Notes under the pieces: model-generated
Told to the model about the DNA's origin: nothing
The model's input: the letters and a program-made list of their open reading frames with translations, nothing else
Databases searched by the model: none
Part shown: piece after piece, positions 10,609 through 19,928 of the stretch
Numbering within the stretch: the stretch's first letter is position 1
Layout: each line of letters begins with the position of its first letter
Assembly (NCBI RefSeq): GCF_000373625.1
Contig: NZ_KB891995.1
Location: 625,738-689,737, forward strand
Source: Streptomyces sp. LaPpAH-108
GTDB lineage: Bacteria > Actinomycetota > Actinomycetes > Streptomycetales > Streptomycetaceae
Reading direction: 5' to 3'
DNA: 64,000 nt
Translations under genes and position numbers: made by a program

Positions 10609-11916
10609 ATGCCACGTGGACGCCACCGTCATTCCCCGCCTCTGCACCGGCTGCTGCCCTCGACGGCGATCGCCGGGGTCTCCGTCGTCTGCGCGCTGGC
10701 CCCCTGGGTGTTCGCCGGTACGGGGGTGCTGCGGGCGCTGTCCGCCGTCGTCGCGGTGACGGCCGTCGCCGGTGCCGTCGTGATGCGCCGCTGGGACGCC
10801 CAGGCGGGCAAGCAGGTCGCCGACCTCACGCGCGCGCGGGCCAGCGACGAATGGCGTTTCGAGGAACGCGTCGCCGAACTGGAGACCGACCTCGAAGAGG
10901 CACGCGAGGTGCGCGCCAAGCTGGAGCGGCGGCTGCGGGCCAAGCGCGCCGAACTGGCCGGGCTGCGCAACGAACACGCCTCCCTGCTGCGCCGGTACGC
11001 CACGGCCGAGACCGAGCGCGCCAGCGCCCTGGAGGGCCGACGGCTCCTGGAGCTGGAGTCGGGCGACTCCGCCGACGCGCTCGCGCTGCCGCCGGGGACG
11101 GGGGCGGAGTCCGAAGAGGGCGCCGCTGCCGAGGAGCCGACGGAGCCTCAGGTTCAGGAGCGGGACGACGACGTGGTGGCGTCCCGTCCGGAGCCTGCCG
11201 CCTCGGTGTTCTCCGCCGAGGGCGCGGAGCTGTTCCGGCGGGCCGGTACGGCGCTGGCGCGGCTCGACCGGGACCGCGAGCGGGAGCGGGCGGCGGCCAA
11301 GTCCGAGTCCGCGAAGTCCACGGCCGCCCGGAGCGAGACGGCCAGGGCCGCGTCCATACCGGCCGAGACGGCGACGTCCGAGACCGTCGAGTCCGAGCCC
11401 GCGGACCCCGAGCCGGTCGACGCGGAGGCCGAGGCGGACAGCGCCTCGCAGGCGGACAGCGGTGAGGTGACCGGCGCGGCCGACACCGAGACCGGCGTCG
11501 AAGCCACCACCGAGACCGCCCCCGATCCCGACGCCGACACCCACACCCGCGCCGAGGCCACGCCCGAGCCCGCCGCCGAGGCGCCCGTCTCCGCGCGCCA
11601 TGCCCGCCGCGCCGGCCACTTCACCGTGCCGACCGCCGTGGCCGTCGTCTCTCCCCAGCCCACCCGGCGCCCGGGCGTCGAGGGCGGGTTCGACTTCTTC
11701 GGCACCCAGAAGCAGACCGCGACGCCCGCCCTGGGCGCCGTGCAGAACGAGGACCTGGCGGACGTCGTCGGCCAGGAGGCGCTCGCGCTGCACAAGGCGG
11801 ACGCGGAGTCCGGCTACAAGCCCGCCGTCGGTGAGGCCGGGCAGGTCATCGACCTGACCGCGCACGACGAGACGGAGCACATCGACGTACAGGGGCTGCG
11901 CAGCGTGGTCTCCTGA
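10609..11916 (+). CDS. Membrane-anchored coiled-coil protein of unknown function
   Basis: This 435-residue protein starts with a basic stretch and two hydrophobic segments (about residues 18-36 and 40-57). A long heptad-rich region follows at about 60-150 (ERVAELETDLEEAREVRAKLERRLRAKRAEL), then a low-complexity acidic Ala/Glu/Ser region at about 150-320. A more ordered C-terminal part follows (FTVPTAVAVVSPQPTRR, FDFFGTQK, EDLADVVGQEALALHKADAE). No known domain is recognised. The start has TAAGTT seven bases upstream, so it is probably leaderless. It lies just before nuoD but is separated by a hairpin. Confidence 0.8.
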   Translation: MPRGRHRHSPPLHRLLPSTAIAGVSVVCALAPWVFAGTGVLRALSAVVAVTAVAGAVVMRRWDAQAGKQVADLTRARASDEWRFEERVAELETDLEEAREVRAKLERRLRAKRAELAGLRNEHASLLRRYATAETERASALEGRRLLELESGDSADALALPPGTGAESEEGAAAEEPTEPQVQERDDDVVASRPEPAASVFSAEGAELFRRAGTALARLDRDRERERAAAKSESAKSTAARSETARAASIPAETATSETVESEPADPEPVDAEAEADSASQADSGEVTGAADTETGVEATTETAPDPDADTHTRAEATPEPAAEAPVSARHARRAGHFTVPTAVAVVSPQPTRRPGVEGGFDFFGTQKQTATPALGAVQNEDLADVVGQEALALHKADAESGYKPAVGEAGQVIDLTAHDETEHIDVQGLRSVVS

Positions 11917-11934
11917 CCGGCGCCGCAGCGTCCA

Positions 11935-11971
11935 CGAGCCCGGCCCTCCCGACCAGGGAGCGCCGGGCTCG
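11935..11971 (+). terminator. Terminator-like hairpin after the coiled-coil gene
   Basis: A 10-bp perfect inverted repeat (CGAGCCCGGC and GCCGGGCTCG) with a short inner CCCT/AGGG pairing lies 18 bases after the stop at 11916 and before the nuoD ribosome-binding site. Confidence 0.6.
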
Positions 11972-12013
11972 TCCGTTTCCGCCGCCCGCGCGCGCGTGAG
12001 GGAGACTGGGACC

Positions 12014-13162
12014 ATGACAGCGACCCAGACCACGGTCGGGATCGGCGGCGCCGCCGAGAGCACCGACATGGTGCTCAACATCGGCCCCCAGCACCCGTCC
12101 ACGCACGGTGTGCTCCGGCTGCGGCTCGTGCTGGACGGCGAGCGCATCCAGCGCGCGGAGCCGGTGATCGGCTATATGCACCGGGGCGCCGAGAAGCTTT
12201 TCGAGGCCCGCGACTACCGCCAGATCATCATGCTCGCCAACCGCCACGACTGGCTGTCGGCGTTCTCCAACGAGCTGGGCGTCGTCCTCGGGGTGGAGCG
12301 GATGCTCGGCATGGAGGTCCCCGAGCGCGCGGTGTGGACGCGCACGCTGCTCGCCGAGCTGAACCGGGTGCTCAACCATCTGATGTTCCTCGGCTCCTAC
12401 CCGCTGGAGCTGGGCGGGATCACGCCCGTCTTCTACGCGTTCCGCGAGCGCGAGGTGCTGCAGAACGTCATGGAGGAGGTCTCCGGCGGCCGGATGCACT
12501 ACATGTTCAACCGGGTCGGCGGCCTCAAGGAGGACCTGACCGACGGCTGGACCGGACGCGCGCGGGACGCGGTGGCCGCCGTGCGCTCCCGCATGGACGT
12601 CTTCGACGACCTGGTGCTCGGCAACGAGATCTTCCGGGGGCGCACCCGGGGCGTGGGCACGCTCGCACCCGAGGCCGTGCACGCCTACGGTGTGAGCGGA
12701 CCCATCGCGCGCGCCTCCGGCGTGGACTTCGACCTGCGCCGCGACGAGCCGTACCTGGCCTACGGCGAACTCCAGGACACTCTCGAGGTCGTCACCCGCA
12801 CCGAGGGCGACTGTCTCGCCCGCTTCGAGGTCCTGCTCGCGCAGACCCACAACGCCCTGGACCTCGCGGACGCCTGTCTTGACCGGCTCGCGGAACTGCC
12901 GCCGGGCCCGGTCAACCAGCGGCTGCCCAAGGTGCTCAAGGCACCCGAGGGTCACACCTACGCCTGGACCGAGAACCCGCTCGGCATCAACGGCTACTAC
13001 CTGGTCAGCAAGGGCGAGAAGACGCCGTACCGGCTCAAGCTGCGCTCGGCGTCGTACAACAACATCCAGGTGCTCGGGGAGCTGCTGCCCGGGACGCTGG
13101 TGGCGGACATGGTGGCGATCCTGGGGTCGATGTTCTTCGTGGTGGGGGACATCGACAAGTAG
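12014..13162 (+). CDS. nuoD2: Orphan NADH-quinone oxidoreductase subunit D-like protein (NuoD2)
   Basis: NuoD is the 49-kDa quinone-site subunit of complex I. This 382-residue copy stands alone, without other nuo genes nearby. Conserved parts are visible: GPQHPSTHGVLR with both His residues, VIGYMHRGAEKL, NRHDWLSAFSNELG, LNRVLNHLM, YGVSGPIARASGVDFDLR, and the C-terminal MVAILGSMFFVVGDIDK. The start at 12014 follows GAGGGAG. The gene is convergent, with only six bases between, with a MidA/NDUFAF7-type methyltransferase gene. It may replace NuoD in an alternative complex I or serve another membrane-bound oxidoreductase; the sequence does not decide. Confidence 0.88.
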   Translation: MTATQTTVGIGGAAESTDMVLNIGPQHPSTHGVLRLRLVLDGERIQRAEPVIGYMHRGAEKLFEARDYRQIIMLANRHDWLSAFSNELGVVLGVERMLGMEVPERAVWTRTLLAELNRVLNHLMFLGSYPLELGGITPVFYAFREREVLQNVMEEVSGGRMHYMFNRVGGLKEDLTDGWTGRARDAVAAVRSRMDVFDDLVLGNEIFRGRTRGVGTLAPEAVHAYGVSGPIARASGVDFDLRRDEPYLAYGELQDTLEVVTRTEGDCLARFEVLLAQTHNALDLADACLDRLAELPPGPVNQRLPKVLKAPEGHTYAWTENPLGINGYYLVSKGEKTPYRLKLRSASYNNIQVLGELLPGTLVADMVAILGSMFFVVGDIDK

Positions 13163-13168
13163 GGCTCG

Positions 13169-14188
13169 CTAGAGGGGGGTTCCGTCCAGTCCGACCGGCT
13201 GGAGGAGCCAGCCGAAGTCGCCGAGGCCACCCGGCGCGGTGAGTTCGGCCGCCTCCCCGGCGCGCGCGAGGGCGCGGACGTATCCGGCGGGGTCCGTGGT
13301 GGCGAGTGCGAGCGGGGGGCGTACGCCGGTCACGTCCAGGGCGCGGAGGGCCGCGCGCTGGGTGAGCGGGCCGGGCGCCTCGGTGTTCGCCGCCGCCGCT
13401 CCGGCCGCCGCGCACGCGTCCAGCGCGACATGCGCCGTGATGTCGCACGTGCCGTCCGGCACCGGGGCCGTCTCCCGGCCCTCCCGGAAGCCGGTGAGGG
13501 TGCCGAACGGGGGGCGTGCGCCGAGCGCGTGGGTGTAGTCCACGGCCACCGCGAGCCCGCGCTCGACCCGGCGTACGGCCGCGGCCCAGGCGAGGTCACG
13601 GGGGAGCCCGATCTCCGCGCGGGCGCCCGGTTCGGCGGGCAGCGGCCACCAGCGGGCCAGCCAGTCGGCCGCCGGTCCCTCGAGCGGTTCCCCGAGCCGT
13701 TCGGTGCCGTCCGGGGCGACCAGGACGCGCCGGGGCACGCCCGCCGGGTCCGTCTCGGCCACGTCCACGGGGACGTTGTCCAGCCACTCGTTGGCGAAGA
13801 GCAGCCCGGTGAGCGCGTCCGGCAGCTCGTCCCGCCACTCGATCCGCCCGTCCAGGTCCGCCGGACGGTCCGCGAGTTCCACGGCGTACGCGCGCGTGCG
13901 GGCCGCCACCTCGGCGGGCAGGGCGGCGAGGACCCCCGTGACCAGCTCGCCGCGCCCCGCCCCGAGGTCCGCGAAGTCCAGCCGCTCCGGCCGCCCCAGC
14001 GCCTCGTCCACCCGGCACAGCAGCCGGGCCACCGCCGCCGCGAACAGCGCCGAGGCGTGCACGGAGGTGCGGAAGTGCCCGGCGGGGCCCTCGGGACGCC
14101 GGTAGAAGCCACCGGGGCCGTAGAGCGCGTCCTCGGTCGCCGCCCGCCAGCCGCGCCACACGTTCTCCGCGCCGGGTTCCTTCGTCAC
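13169..14188 (-). CDS. SAM-dependent methyltransferase, MidA/NDUFAF7 family
   Basis: This 339-residue protein matches the MidA (DUF185) family. Near the start ALYGPGGFYRR and GHFRTSVHAS correspond to the family's DP.GYY and GDFxTS parts. SAM motif I is DLGAGRGE at residues 74-81, and the family-specific NEWLDNVPV is at 133-141. Later VAVDYTHALGARPPFGTL and GTCDITAHVALDA match the DYG and DITAxVDF motifs. In mitochondria NDUFAF7 methylates an arginine of NDUFS2, the NuoD homologue. This gene ends six bases from an orphan nuoD, so NuoD2 is the obvious candidate substrate (inference). GTG start with TAGGCT six bases upstream, likely leaderless. Confidence 0.82.
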   Translation of the reverse strand: MTKEPGAENVWRGWRAATEDALYGPGGFYRRPEGPAGHFRTSVHASALFAAAVARLLCRVDEALGRPERLDFADLGAGRGELVTGVLAALPAEVAARTRAYAVELADRPADLDGRIEWRDELPDALTGLLFANEWLDNVPVDVAETDPAGVPRRVLVAPDGTERLGEPLEGPAADWLARWWPLPAEPGARAEIGLPRDLAWAAAVRRVERGLAVAVDYTHALGARPPFGTLTGFREGRETAPVPDGTCDITAHVALDACAAAGAAAANTEAPGPLTQRAALRALDVTGVRPPLALATTDPAGYVRALARAGEAAELTAPGGLGDFGWLLQPVGLDGTPL

Positions 14189-14214
14189 CGGGACAGCCTA
14201 GGTCCCCCCCCGGA

Positions 14215-15051
14215 TCAGCCCTTCCGGAAGTCCCCGGCATGATCCTCGGCCCACCGCCCGAAGGTGCGGGCGGGAACACCGGTGATCTTCTCCACCGTGT
14301 CGGTGATCTCCGGGGCCACGCCGACGGTCGCGGCGAAGCTCTTCAGCAGGGACTGGACGAACTCCGGCGGGGCGTGCGGGAACAGCTCGGGCCCGGCCTG
14401 CTCGGGCGACACCTCCACGAAGGTCAGTTCGCGTCCGGTCGCCCGGCCGATCGCGGCGATCTGGTCGGTGTTGGTGGTCGCCTCCGGCCCGGTCAGGCGG
14501 TGTACGGCGCCTTCATGGCCGTCGTCGAGCAGCGCGCGTTCGGCCACGGCGGCGATGTCGTCCTCGTGGATCGGGGCGGTGAGCGCGTCGGCGAAGACCC
14601 CGCGCACGGTGTCGCCCTTGCGCAGCTGAGGCGCCCACTGGAGGGCGTTGGTGGCGAACGCGTTCGGGCGCAGGAACGTCCAGGCGAGGCCGCTGTCGCG
14701 GATCTGCCGCTCGGCCGTGGCGTGCAGGACGTGGATGGGGTGGCTCTCGTCGGCGCTCCCGCCGACGATGCCGGAGGAGAGCAGCACGACGTGCCGTACG
14801 CCCGCGGCCCGGGCGGCGGCGAGCAGGCCCGGGCGGTCGTCGCCCCCGGCCTGGACGTAGAGGAAGAGCCCGGTCACCCCGTCGAACGCGGCGCCCGGAT
14901 CGTCCGGCCGGAAGCGGACCACCTCGGCGCCCTCGGGCAGCCCCGCGTTCTCCGGGTCGCGGGTCAGGGCCCGTACCGGTTCGCCCGCGGCGACGAGCCG
15001 TTCGACGAGGGCACGTCCGACGTTGCCGGTGGCGCCGGTCACTGCGATCAC
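14215..15051 (-). CDS. NmrA-like NAD(P)-binding oxidoreductase
   Basis: This 278-residue atypical short-chain dehydrogenase has the Rossmann glycine motif VTGATGNVGRALVERL at the N terminus, then VRALTRDPENA, VVLLSSG, and TFLRPNAFATNAL in place of a classical YxxxK. This is the NmrA/NAD(P)H-binding group (as in QorB-like proteins), which act as redox sensors or quinone/NADPH oxidoreductases. The GTG at 15051 has GGAGG about seven bases upstream. The gene is divergent from the two-component histidine kinase at 15263. No specific substrate can be named. Confidence 0.85.
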   Translation of the reverse strand: MIAVTGATGNVGRALVERLVAAGEPVRALTRDPENAGLPEGAEVVRFRPDDPGAAFDGVTGLFLYVQAGGDDRPGLLAAARAAGVRHVVLLSSGIVGGSADESHPIHVLHATAERQIRDSGLAWTFLRPNAFATNALQWAPQLRKGDTVRGVFADALTAPIHEDDIAAVAERALLDDGHEGAVHRLTGPEATTNTDQIAAIGRATGRELTFVEVSPEQAGPELFPHAPPEFVQSLLKSFAATVGVAPEITDTVEKITGVPARTFGRWAEDHAGDFRKG

Positions 15052-15262
15052 GATGGCCTCCTGGGGCTCGGGTGGAGCGTCCTTCCCTGGCCCGGCCGAG
15101 CCTAGGGGGACGGACCGGTGGCGGGCATCGGCCGGAAGGACCGGTGCGCCCTCCTGCCCTGGCCCTAGGGCCACGGCATCCACCTTGCGGCGTACACGTA
15201 TCGCGTACGGATCGCCCCTCCGGCTGACCCCGGGTGCGTCCGCCCTACCTACTCTGGGTTAC

Positions 15263-16468
15263 GTGCAGCGTCTCTATGACTTCCTCCGCCGCCACCCGAC
15301 GTGGGTCGACTGCTTCTGGGCCGTCGTCCTGCTCGGGCTCTCCGGTGTGAGTGTCGTGAACATGGACGGCACCCCGAACCACCATGGCACCTACGCCGAG
15401 GCATGGGCCGTCTCCGTGGTCCTGTGCGCGGTCCTGGCCCTGCGCCGGCGCCTGCCCGAGATGATGCTCCTCGTGGTGCTCGCCACCGGAGTGGCCCAGC
15501 TGATCCTGGACGTCCAGCCGGTCGCCGCGGACTTCGCGATGCTGGTGATCACCTACACGGTCGCCGCGACGGGCGCCCGCTGGGCCTCGCGGCTCTCGCT
15601 CGGGGGCAGCCTGGTCGCGGCCTCGCTGGCGCAGCTGCGCTGGCCGAACGAGCACACCAGCGGGCTCGGGCAGATCGCGCTCGCCGTGTTCCAGACCGTG
15701 CCGTTCGCGCTCGCCTGGGTGCTGGGCGACTCGATGCGCACCCGGCGCGCGTACTTCGCCCAGCTGGAGGAGCGCGCGGCCCGGCTGGAGAAGGAGCGCG
15801 AGGCGCAGTCCAAGGTCGCGGTGGCCGCCGAGCGCGCCCGGATCGCGCGCGAGCTGCACGACGTGGTCGCGCACAACGTGTCCGTCATGGTGGTCCAGGC
15901 CGACGGCGCCGCCTACGTCCTGGACGCCGCCCCCGACCAGGCCAAGAAGGCCCTGGAGACGATCTCCTCCACCGGCCGCCAGGCCCTCGCCGAGATGCGC
16001 CGCCTGCTGGGCGTGCTGCGCACCGGTGAGCACCAGGAGAGCGGGGAGTACGTCCCCCAGCCCGACGTCGGCCAGATCGACGACCTGGTCGCGCAGTGCC
16101 GTGACTCCGGCCTCCCGGTGGACTTCAAGGTCGAGGGCACCCCGCGCCCGCTGCCCAGCGGGGTCGAGCTGACCGCGTACCGCATCGTGCAGGAGGCGCT
16201 GACCAACACGCGCAAGCACGGCGGCCCCGAGGCGGGCGCCAGCGTGCGGCTCGTCTACTTCGACGACGGGCTCGGCCTCCTGGTCGAGGACGACGGCAAG
16301 GGCGCCCCGCACGAGCTGTACGAGGAGGGCGGCGCCGACGGGCAGGGCCACGGGCTCATCGGGATGCGGGAGCGGATCGGCATGGTCGGCGGCACCCTGG
16401 ACGCCGGACCCCGCCCCGGCGGCGGCTTCCGCATCAGTGCCCTGCTGCCGCTCAAACCGGCCAACTGA
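15263..16468 (+). CDS. Two-component sensor histidine kinase (NarL/DesK type)
   Basis: This 401-residue kinase has an N-terminal domain of about five to six membrane segments (residues about 15-155), a short coiled-coil linker (LEERAARLEKEREAQSKVAVAAERARIA), then the HisKA_3 phosphoacceptor motif ARELHDVVAHNVSVMVVQA. The HATPase domain follows with VQEALTNTRKHG, DDGKG and GLIGMRERI. The sensing domain has little extracellular sequence, so an intramembrane signal is plausible. The GTG at 15263 has TACTCT seven bases upstream, so it is probably leaderless. The cognate response regulator starts 44 bases downstream. Confidence 0.9.
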   Translation: MQRLYDFLRRHPTWVDCFWAVVLLGLSGVSVVNMDGTPNHHGTYAEAWAVSVVLCAVLALRRRLPEMMLLVVLATGVAQLILDVQPVAADFAMLVITYTVAATGARWASRLSLGGSLVAASLAQLRWPNEHTSGLGQIALAVFQTVPFALAWVLGDSMRTRRAYFAQLEERAARLEKEREAQSKVAVAAERARIARELHDVVAHNVSVMVVQADGAAYVLDAAPDQAKKALETISSTGRQALAEMRRLLGVLRTGEHQESGEYVPQPDVGQIDDLVAQCRDSGLPVDFKVEGTPRPLPSGVELTAYRIVQEALTNTRKHGGPEAGASVRLVYFDDGLGLLVEDDGKGAPHELYEEGGADGQGHGLIGMRERIGMVGGTLDAGPRPGGGFRISALLPLKPAN

Positions 16469-16511
16469 TCCCCTCGTACGCCCCACTCCCCCCGCTACCG
16501 GAAGAGGACCC

Positions 16512-17183
16512 ATGACGATCCGCGTGATGCTCGTCGACGACCAGGTGCTGCTGCGCACCGGGTTCCGGATGGTGCTCGCCGCCCAGCCGGACATGGAGGT
16601 CGTCGCGGAGGCGGGCGACGGCGTGGAGGCGCTTCAGGTGCTCGCCGCCACCGAGGTCGACGTGGTCCTCATGGACGTGCGGATGCCCAAGCTGGACGGC
16701 GTGGAGACGACCCGGCGGATCTGTCTGGAGCCCGACCCGCCGAAGGTGCTCATCCTGACCACGTTCGACCTGGACGAGTACGCCTTCTCCGGGCTCAAGG
16801 CGGGCGCCTCCGGCTTCATGCTCAAGGATGTGCCGCCGGGCGAGCTGCTGAGCGCGATCCGCGCGGTGCACAGCGGCGACGCGGTGGTGGCGCCGTCCAC
16901 CACCCGGCGGCTGCTCGACCGCTTCGCGCCCATGCTGCCCGCCGCCGGACCGCAGCCCCGGCACAAGGAGCTGGGCCGGCTGACCGACCGCGAGCGCGAG
17001 GTCATGATCCTGGTCGCACAGGGGCTGTCGAACGGGGAGATCGCCGCGCGCCTGGTCCTGTCCGAGGCGACCGTGAAGACCCATGTGGGCCGCATCCTGA
17101 CCAAGCTCGGGCTGCGGGACCGGGTGCAGGTGGTCGTGCTGGCGTACGAGACGGGGCTGGTGCGGGCGGGCGGGAACGGCTGA
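16512..17183 (+). CDS. LuxR/NarL-family response regulator
   Basis: This 223-residue regulator has a receiver domain with DD at residues 9-10, phospho-acceptor Asp55 (VVLMDVRMPK) and Lys in GFMLKDVPPGEL. A C-terminal LuxR-type helix-turn-helix follows (LTDREREVMILVAQGLSNGEIAARLVLSEATVKTHVGRILTKLGLRDRVQ). The ATG at 16512 follows GGAAGAGGA. It lies 44 bases after the histidine kinase and is clearly its partner. The regulated genes are not evident. Confidence 0.92.
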   Translation: MTIRVMLVDDQVLLRTGFRMVLAAQPDMEVVAEAGDGVEALQVLAATEVDVVLMDVRMPKLDGVETTRRICLEPDPPKVLILTTFDLDEYAFSGLKAGASGFMLKDVPPGELLSAIRAVHSGDAVVAPSTTRRLLDRFAPMLPAAGPQPRHKELGRLTDREREVMILVAQGLSNGEIAARLVLSEATVKTHVGRILTKLGLRDRVQVVVLAYETGLVRAGGNG

Positions 17184-17223
17184 GGGGGCGCGGCCTGGCG
17201 GATCGTTGCGGCGAAGGATCGTT

Positions 17224-18330
17224 TCAGCGCAGGACGCCCTCCAGGAAGTCGCTGCCGAGGCGGGCCACCGCCGAGAGGTCCAGCTGGTGCCGTACGTACC
17301 GGCCGTGGCGGCAGCTGGTGATCAGCTCGGCCTTCTTCAGGACGGCCAGGTGGCGGGAGATCTCCGGCGCGGACATGCCGTGCGCGTCGGCCAGTTCGCT
17401 GGTGCTGTACGGGCCGCGGGCCAGATGGCGGCACAGCCGCAGCCGGGTCGGGTGGGCGAGCGCTTCCAGGCGGCGGGTGAGCTGTTCGACGGTGGGCGCC
17501 TGCGGGCGGGGCGCCTGGGCCGGGTAGATGATCACGGGCTGCCAGCCGTGGCGGTGCAGGACCAGGACGTGCGGCCAGCCGATGCCGGTCGGGACCAGGA
17601 CCAGGCCGCCGTCACCGGTGGCGGTACGGCCCACCAGGAGCTTGTCGACGGTGACGGTGCGCGTCTCCTCGTCCACCGTGACCGCGTTGGACAGCGAGGA
17701 GAGCGCGTCGGCGGGGCCCTTGCGGTTCAGCAGCTCGGTGCGGTGCCGGGCGTCCGCCGCCAGCTGGGTCTGGGTGCGGGCCCACAGGTCCGCGAAGAAC
17801 GCCTCCTCGCAGTCGAGCACCAGCCTGCGGAACCAGGCGCGGACGGCGGGCGGATCGTCCAGGATGCGCCGGGTGAACCGTTCCTGGCGTGTCCCGCGCG
17901 CGGCGGCCAGCTCCAGGGCGCGGCAGCGGGCCACCGGATCGGTGAGCGGGCTCGCCTCCGGGCGGCCGGGCCGGTAGGGCATGCAGCTGAACTCCGTCGC
18001 CGCCAGCACGAACTGGTCGTCCGTCAGCTGGTCCAGCAGCTCCAGCTCGTCGAGCAGCGTGGCCCCCGGGAGCGCGCGCCGCCCGGGAATCCCGGCGAAC
18101 GGCCAGAAGATGTCCGCGATCGACGTCCGCCACAGGAACTCCGCCTCGCACAACCGGTCCGCCAGACACGCCTCGAGCCGCCCGCTCACCCCGGTCGCCC
18201 AGCCGTGCAGCTGCGGATGATGGCCCGTCTCGCTGAGGGCGTGCAGGGCCATCCCCAGCTCCGCCAGCGGGGACGGCACAGCGGTGATCCGCTCCGCGGC
18301 CAGCCCGTCGATGTCGATGGTCACGCTCAT
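17224..18330 (-). CDS. ArsR-type winged-helix regulator with DUF5937 N-terminal region
   Basis: This 368-residue protein begins MSVTIDIDGL, typical of the actinobacterial DUF5937 group, with a long helical N-terminal region of unknown role. The last about 80 residues form an ArsR-like winged helix (LTRRLEALAHPTRLRLCRHLA, YSTSELADAHGMSAPEISRHLAVLKKAELI, RHGRYVRHQLD). It is therefore a probable DNA-binding regulator with an unknown ligand domain. The start at 18330 (third in-frame Met is MSVTID) was chosen because it matches the family; three residues could be added. The target is not evident. Confidence 0.82.
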   Translation of the reverse strand: MSVTIDIDGLAAERITAVPSPLAELGMALHALSETGHHPQLHGWATGVSGRLEACLADRLCEAEFLWRTSIADIFWPFAGIPGRRALPGATLLDELELLDQLTDDQFVLAATEFSCMPYRPGRPEASPLTDPVARCRALELAAARGTRQERFTRRILDDPPAVRAWFRRLVLDCEEAFFADLWARTQTQLAADARHRTELLNRKGPADALSSLSNAVTVDEETRTVTVDKLLVGRTATGDGGLVLVPTGIGWPHVLVLHRHGWQPVIIYPAQAPRPQAPTVEQLTRRLEALAHPTRLRLCRHLARGPYSTSELADAHGMSAPEISRHLAVLKKAELITSCRHGRYVRHQLDLSAVARLGSDFLEGVLR

Positions 18331-18514
18331 GACGTCCATGGTGCCGGTCGCCTCCGGCGGTCCGGCGATGGATTGACGCGGGCCGTCAATCGACGCGACA
18401 CCCCTCGGTCCTGGCAGGCCGCCCGGTGAGGGGCCGCTGGCGCGCCGCGCTGACCGGGTGGTCGGGGCGCCGGTCCCGGACGTCGTAGGTCCAGGGGCGG
18501 GCCCAGAGCCTGGC

Positions 18515-19765
18515 TCAGTCCTTCAGTAGCCGTACCCGCTCCGCGAACTCCGTCACCGCCCGCTTCACGTCCTCCGGGGTCCAGATGAGGCCCGCTTCGG
18601 TGACCGTGACCTCGGTGGTCGTGAGGCCCGGGCCCGCTGTGTCCCAGGCGTTGGCGAAGAGCATCGTCCCCGTTTCCTCGGCCTGGCGGATCGCGGCTTC
18701 CGCGGCCGTGTCGGGGTCGTACGGGAGCCAGACCTGGAACTCGTGGGTGTGGGGTTCCTCGGGGTGGACGCGGGACCAGGGGAGGCCGGCGGTGGCGAGG
18801 GCTTCGCGGAGGGCGGTGGCGATCACGCGCGCGTGATGGACGTATTCCGGGAGGCGGGGGAGTTCACGGTCCAGGCCGACGAGGGCGGACAGGACGGTCG
18901 GGAACTGCTGGAAGACGGTGCCGCCGTAGCGGTGCCGCCAGGTGCGGGCCTCCTCGATCAGGCTCGTGGGACCGGCGAGGGCGGCGCCGCCGAAGCCGCC
19001 GAGGGACTTGTAGAACGACACGTAGACGCTGTCGGCCAGGCCCGCGATCTCCTCCAGCGGGCGGCCGAGACGGACCGTCGACTCCCACAGGCGCGCGCCG
19101 TCGAAGTGCACCACCGCGTCCCGTTCGCGCGCCGCCTCCACGGTCTCCGTCAGCTCCTCCCAGGTCGGCAGCAGGAACCCGGCGTCCCGCAGCGGGAGTT
19201 CGAGCATGAGGGTGCCGAAGGGCTCGGGGAACTCCGCGACCTCGGCGGCCGTGGGCTGCCGGTGTTCGGTCGTCAGGATCACCGGCCGCAGCCCCGCGAC
19301 CTGGCTCAGCGCATGGCGTTCGTGCCGCTCGGGGTGGCCGAGGGCGTGCAGAGCGACGACGGGGTTGCCGGTGCGGGCCGCCCAGCAGCGCAGGGCCACC
19401 TGCTGGGCCATCGTCCCGGTCGGGAAGAACGCGGCGGCCTCCGTGCCGAGCAGCGCGGCCACCCGCTCCTCCAGGGCGGCCACGATCCGGTCGCCGTACA
19501 GGTCCGTGGGCTCGTCCAGGTCGTACACCCCGGGCGCCGCCTCCTGGAGGTGCGCGAGGCGTTCGCGGAGCGTGCCCCGCCAGCCCGCGCGCGAGAGCAC
19601 CCGCCGCGCCCCGCGCAGCGCCGCCGCGCGCCGCTCCCGCAGCGAGGGCTCCTCCGAGGCACCCGGCCCCTCGCCCTGGAACCCGCCCGGCTCCCCGCCC
19701 CGGAACCCGTCCTGCGCCCCGTCCCGGAACCCGCCCCCGCCGCCCTGCCCCGCCGTATCCGTCAT
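18515..19765 (-). CDS. Threonine aldolase-type beta-eliminating lyase (PLP enzyme)
   Basis: This 416-residue PLP-dependent protein resembles low-specificity threonine aldolase. The PLP lysine lies in VSFYKSLGGFGGAALAG, with FFPTGTMAQQVALR for cofactor binding and VHFDGARLWES carrying the Asp that contacts the pyridine nitrogen. The N-terminal 35 residues are Gly-rich with three eight-residue repeats (residues 11-34). Such enzymes split L-threonine to glycine and acetaldehyde; the exact substrate is not fixed by the sequence. The gene stands alone on the minus strand and is divergent from the DUF2520-panC operon. Confidence 0.85.
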   Translation of the reverse strand: MTDTAGQGGGGGFRDGAQDGFRGGEPGGFQGEGPGASEEPSLRERRAAALRGARRVLSRAGWRGTLRERLAHLQEAAPGVYDLDEPTDLYGDRIVAALEERVAALLGTEAAAFFPTGTMAQQVALRCWAARTGNPVVALHALGHPERHERHALSQVAGLRPVILTTEHRQPTAAEVAEFPEPFGTLMLELPLRDAGFLLPTWEELTETVEAARERDAVVHFDGARLWESTVRLGRPLEEIAGLADSVYVSFYKSLGGFGGAALAGPTSLIEEARTWRHRYGGTVFQQFPTVLSALVGLDRELPRLPEYVHHARVIATALREALATAGLPWSRVHPEEPHTHEFQVWLPYDPDTAAEAAIRQAEETGTMLFANAWDTAGPGLTTTEVTVTEAGLIWTPEDVKRAVTEFAERVRLLKD

Positions 19766-19928
19766 ACGGCCGATGATGCCCCGCGCCCCCACCCCCGGGC
19801 ACCGGAGTTTTCCCGCCCCCGCCGCCCACAGCCTGTGGACAACCTGAGCCGCTTCCCCGGATAGCGTTAACATGACGAGAAATCGTCCGGTACCCAGATG
19901 CGGACTGGAACGGGAAGGCCACCGTCGC

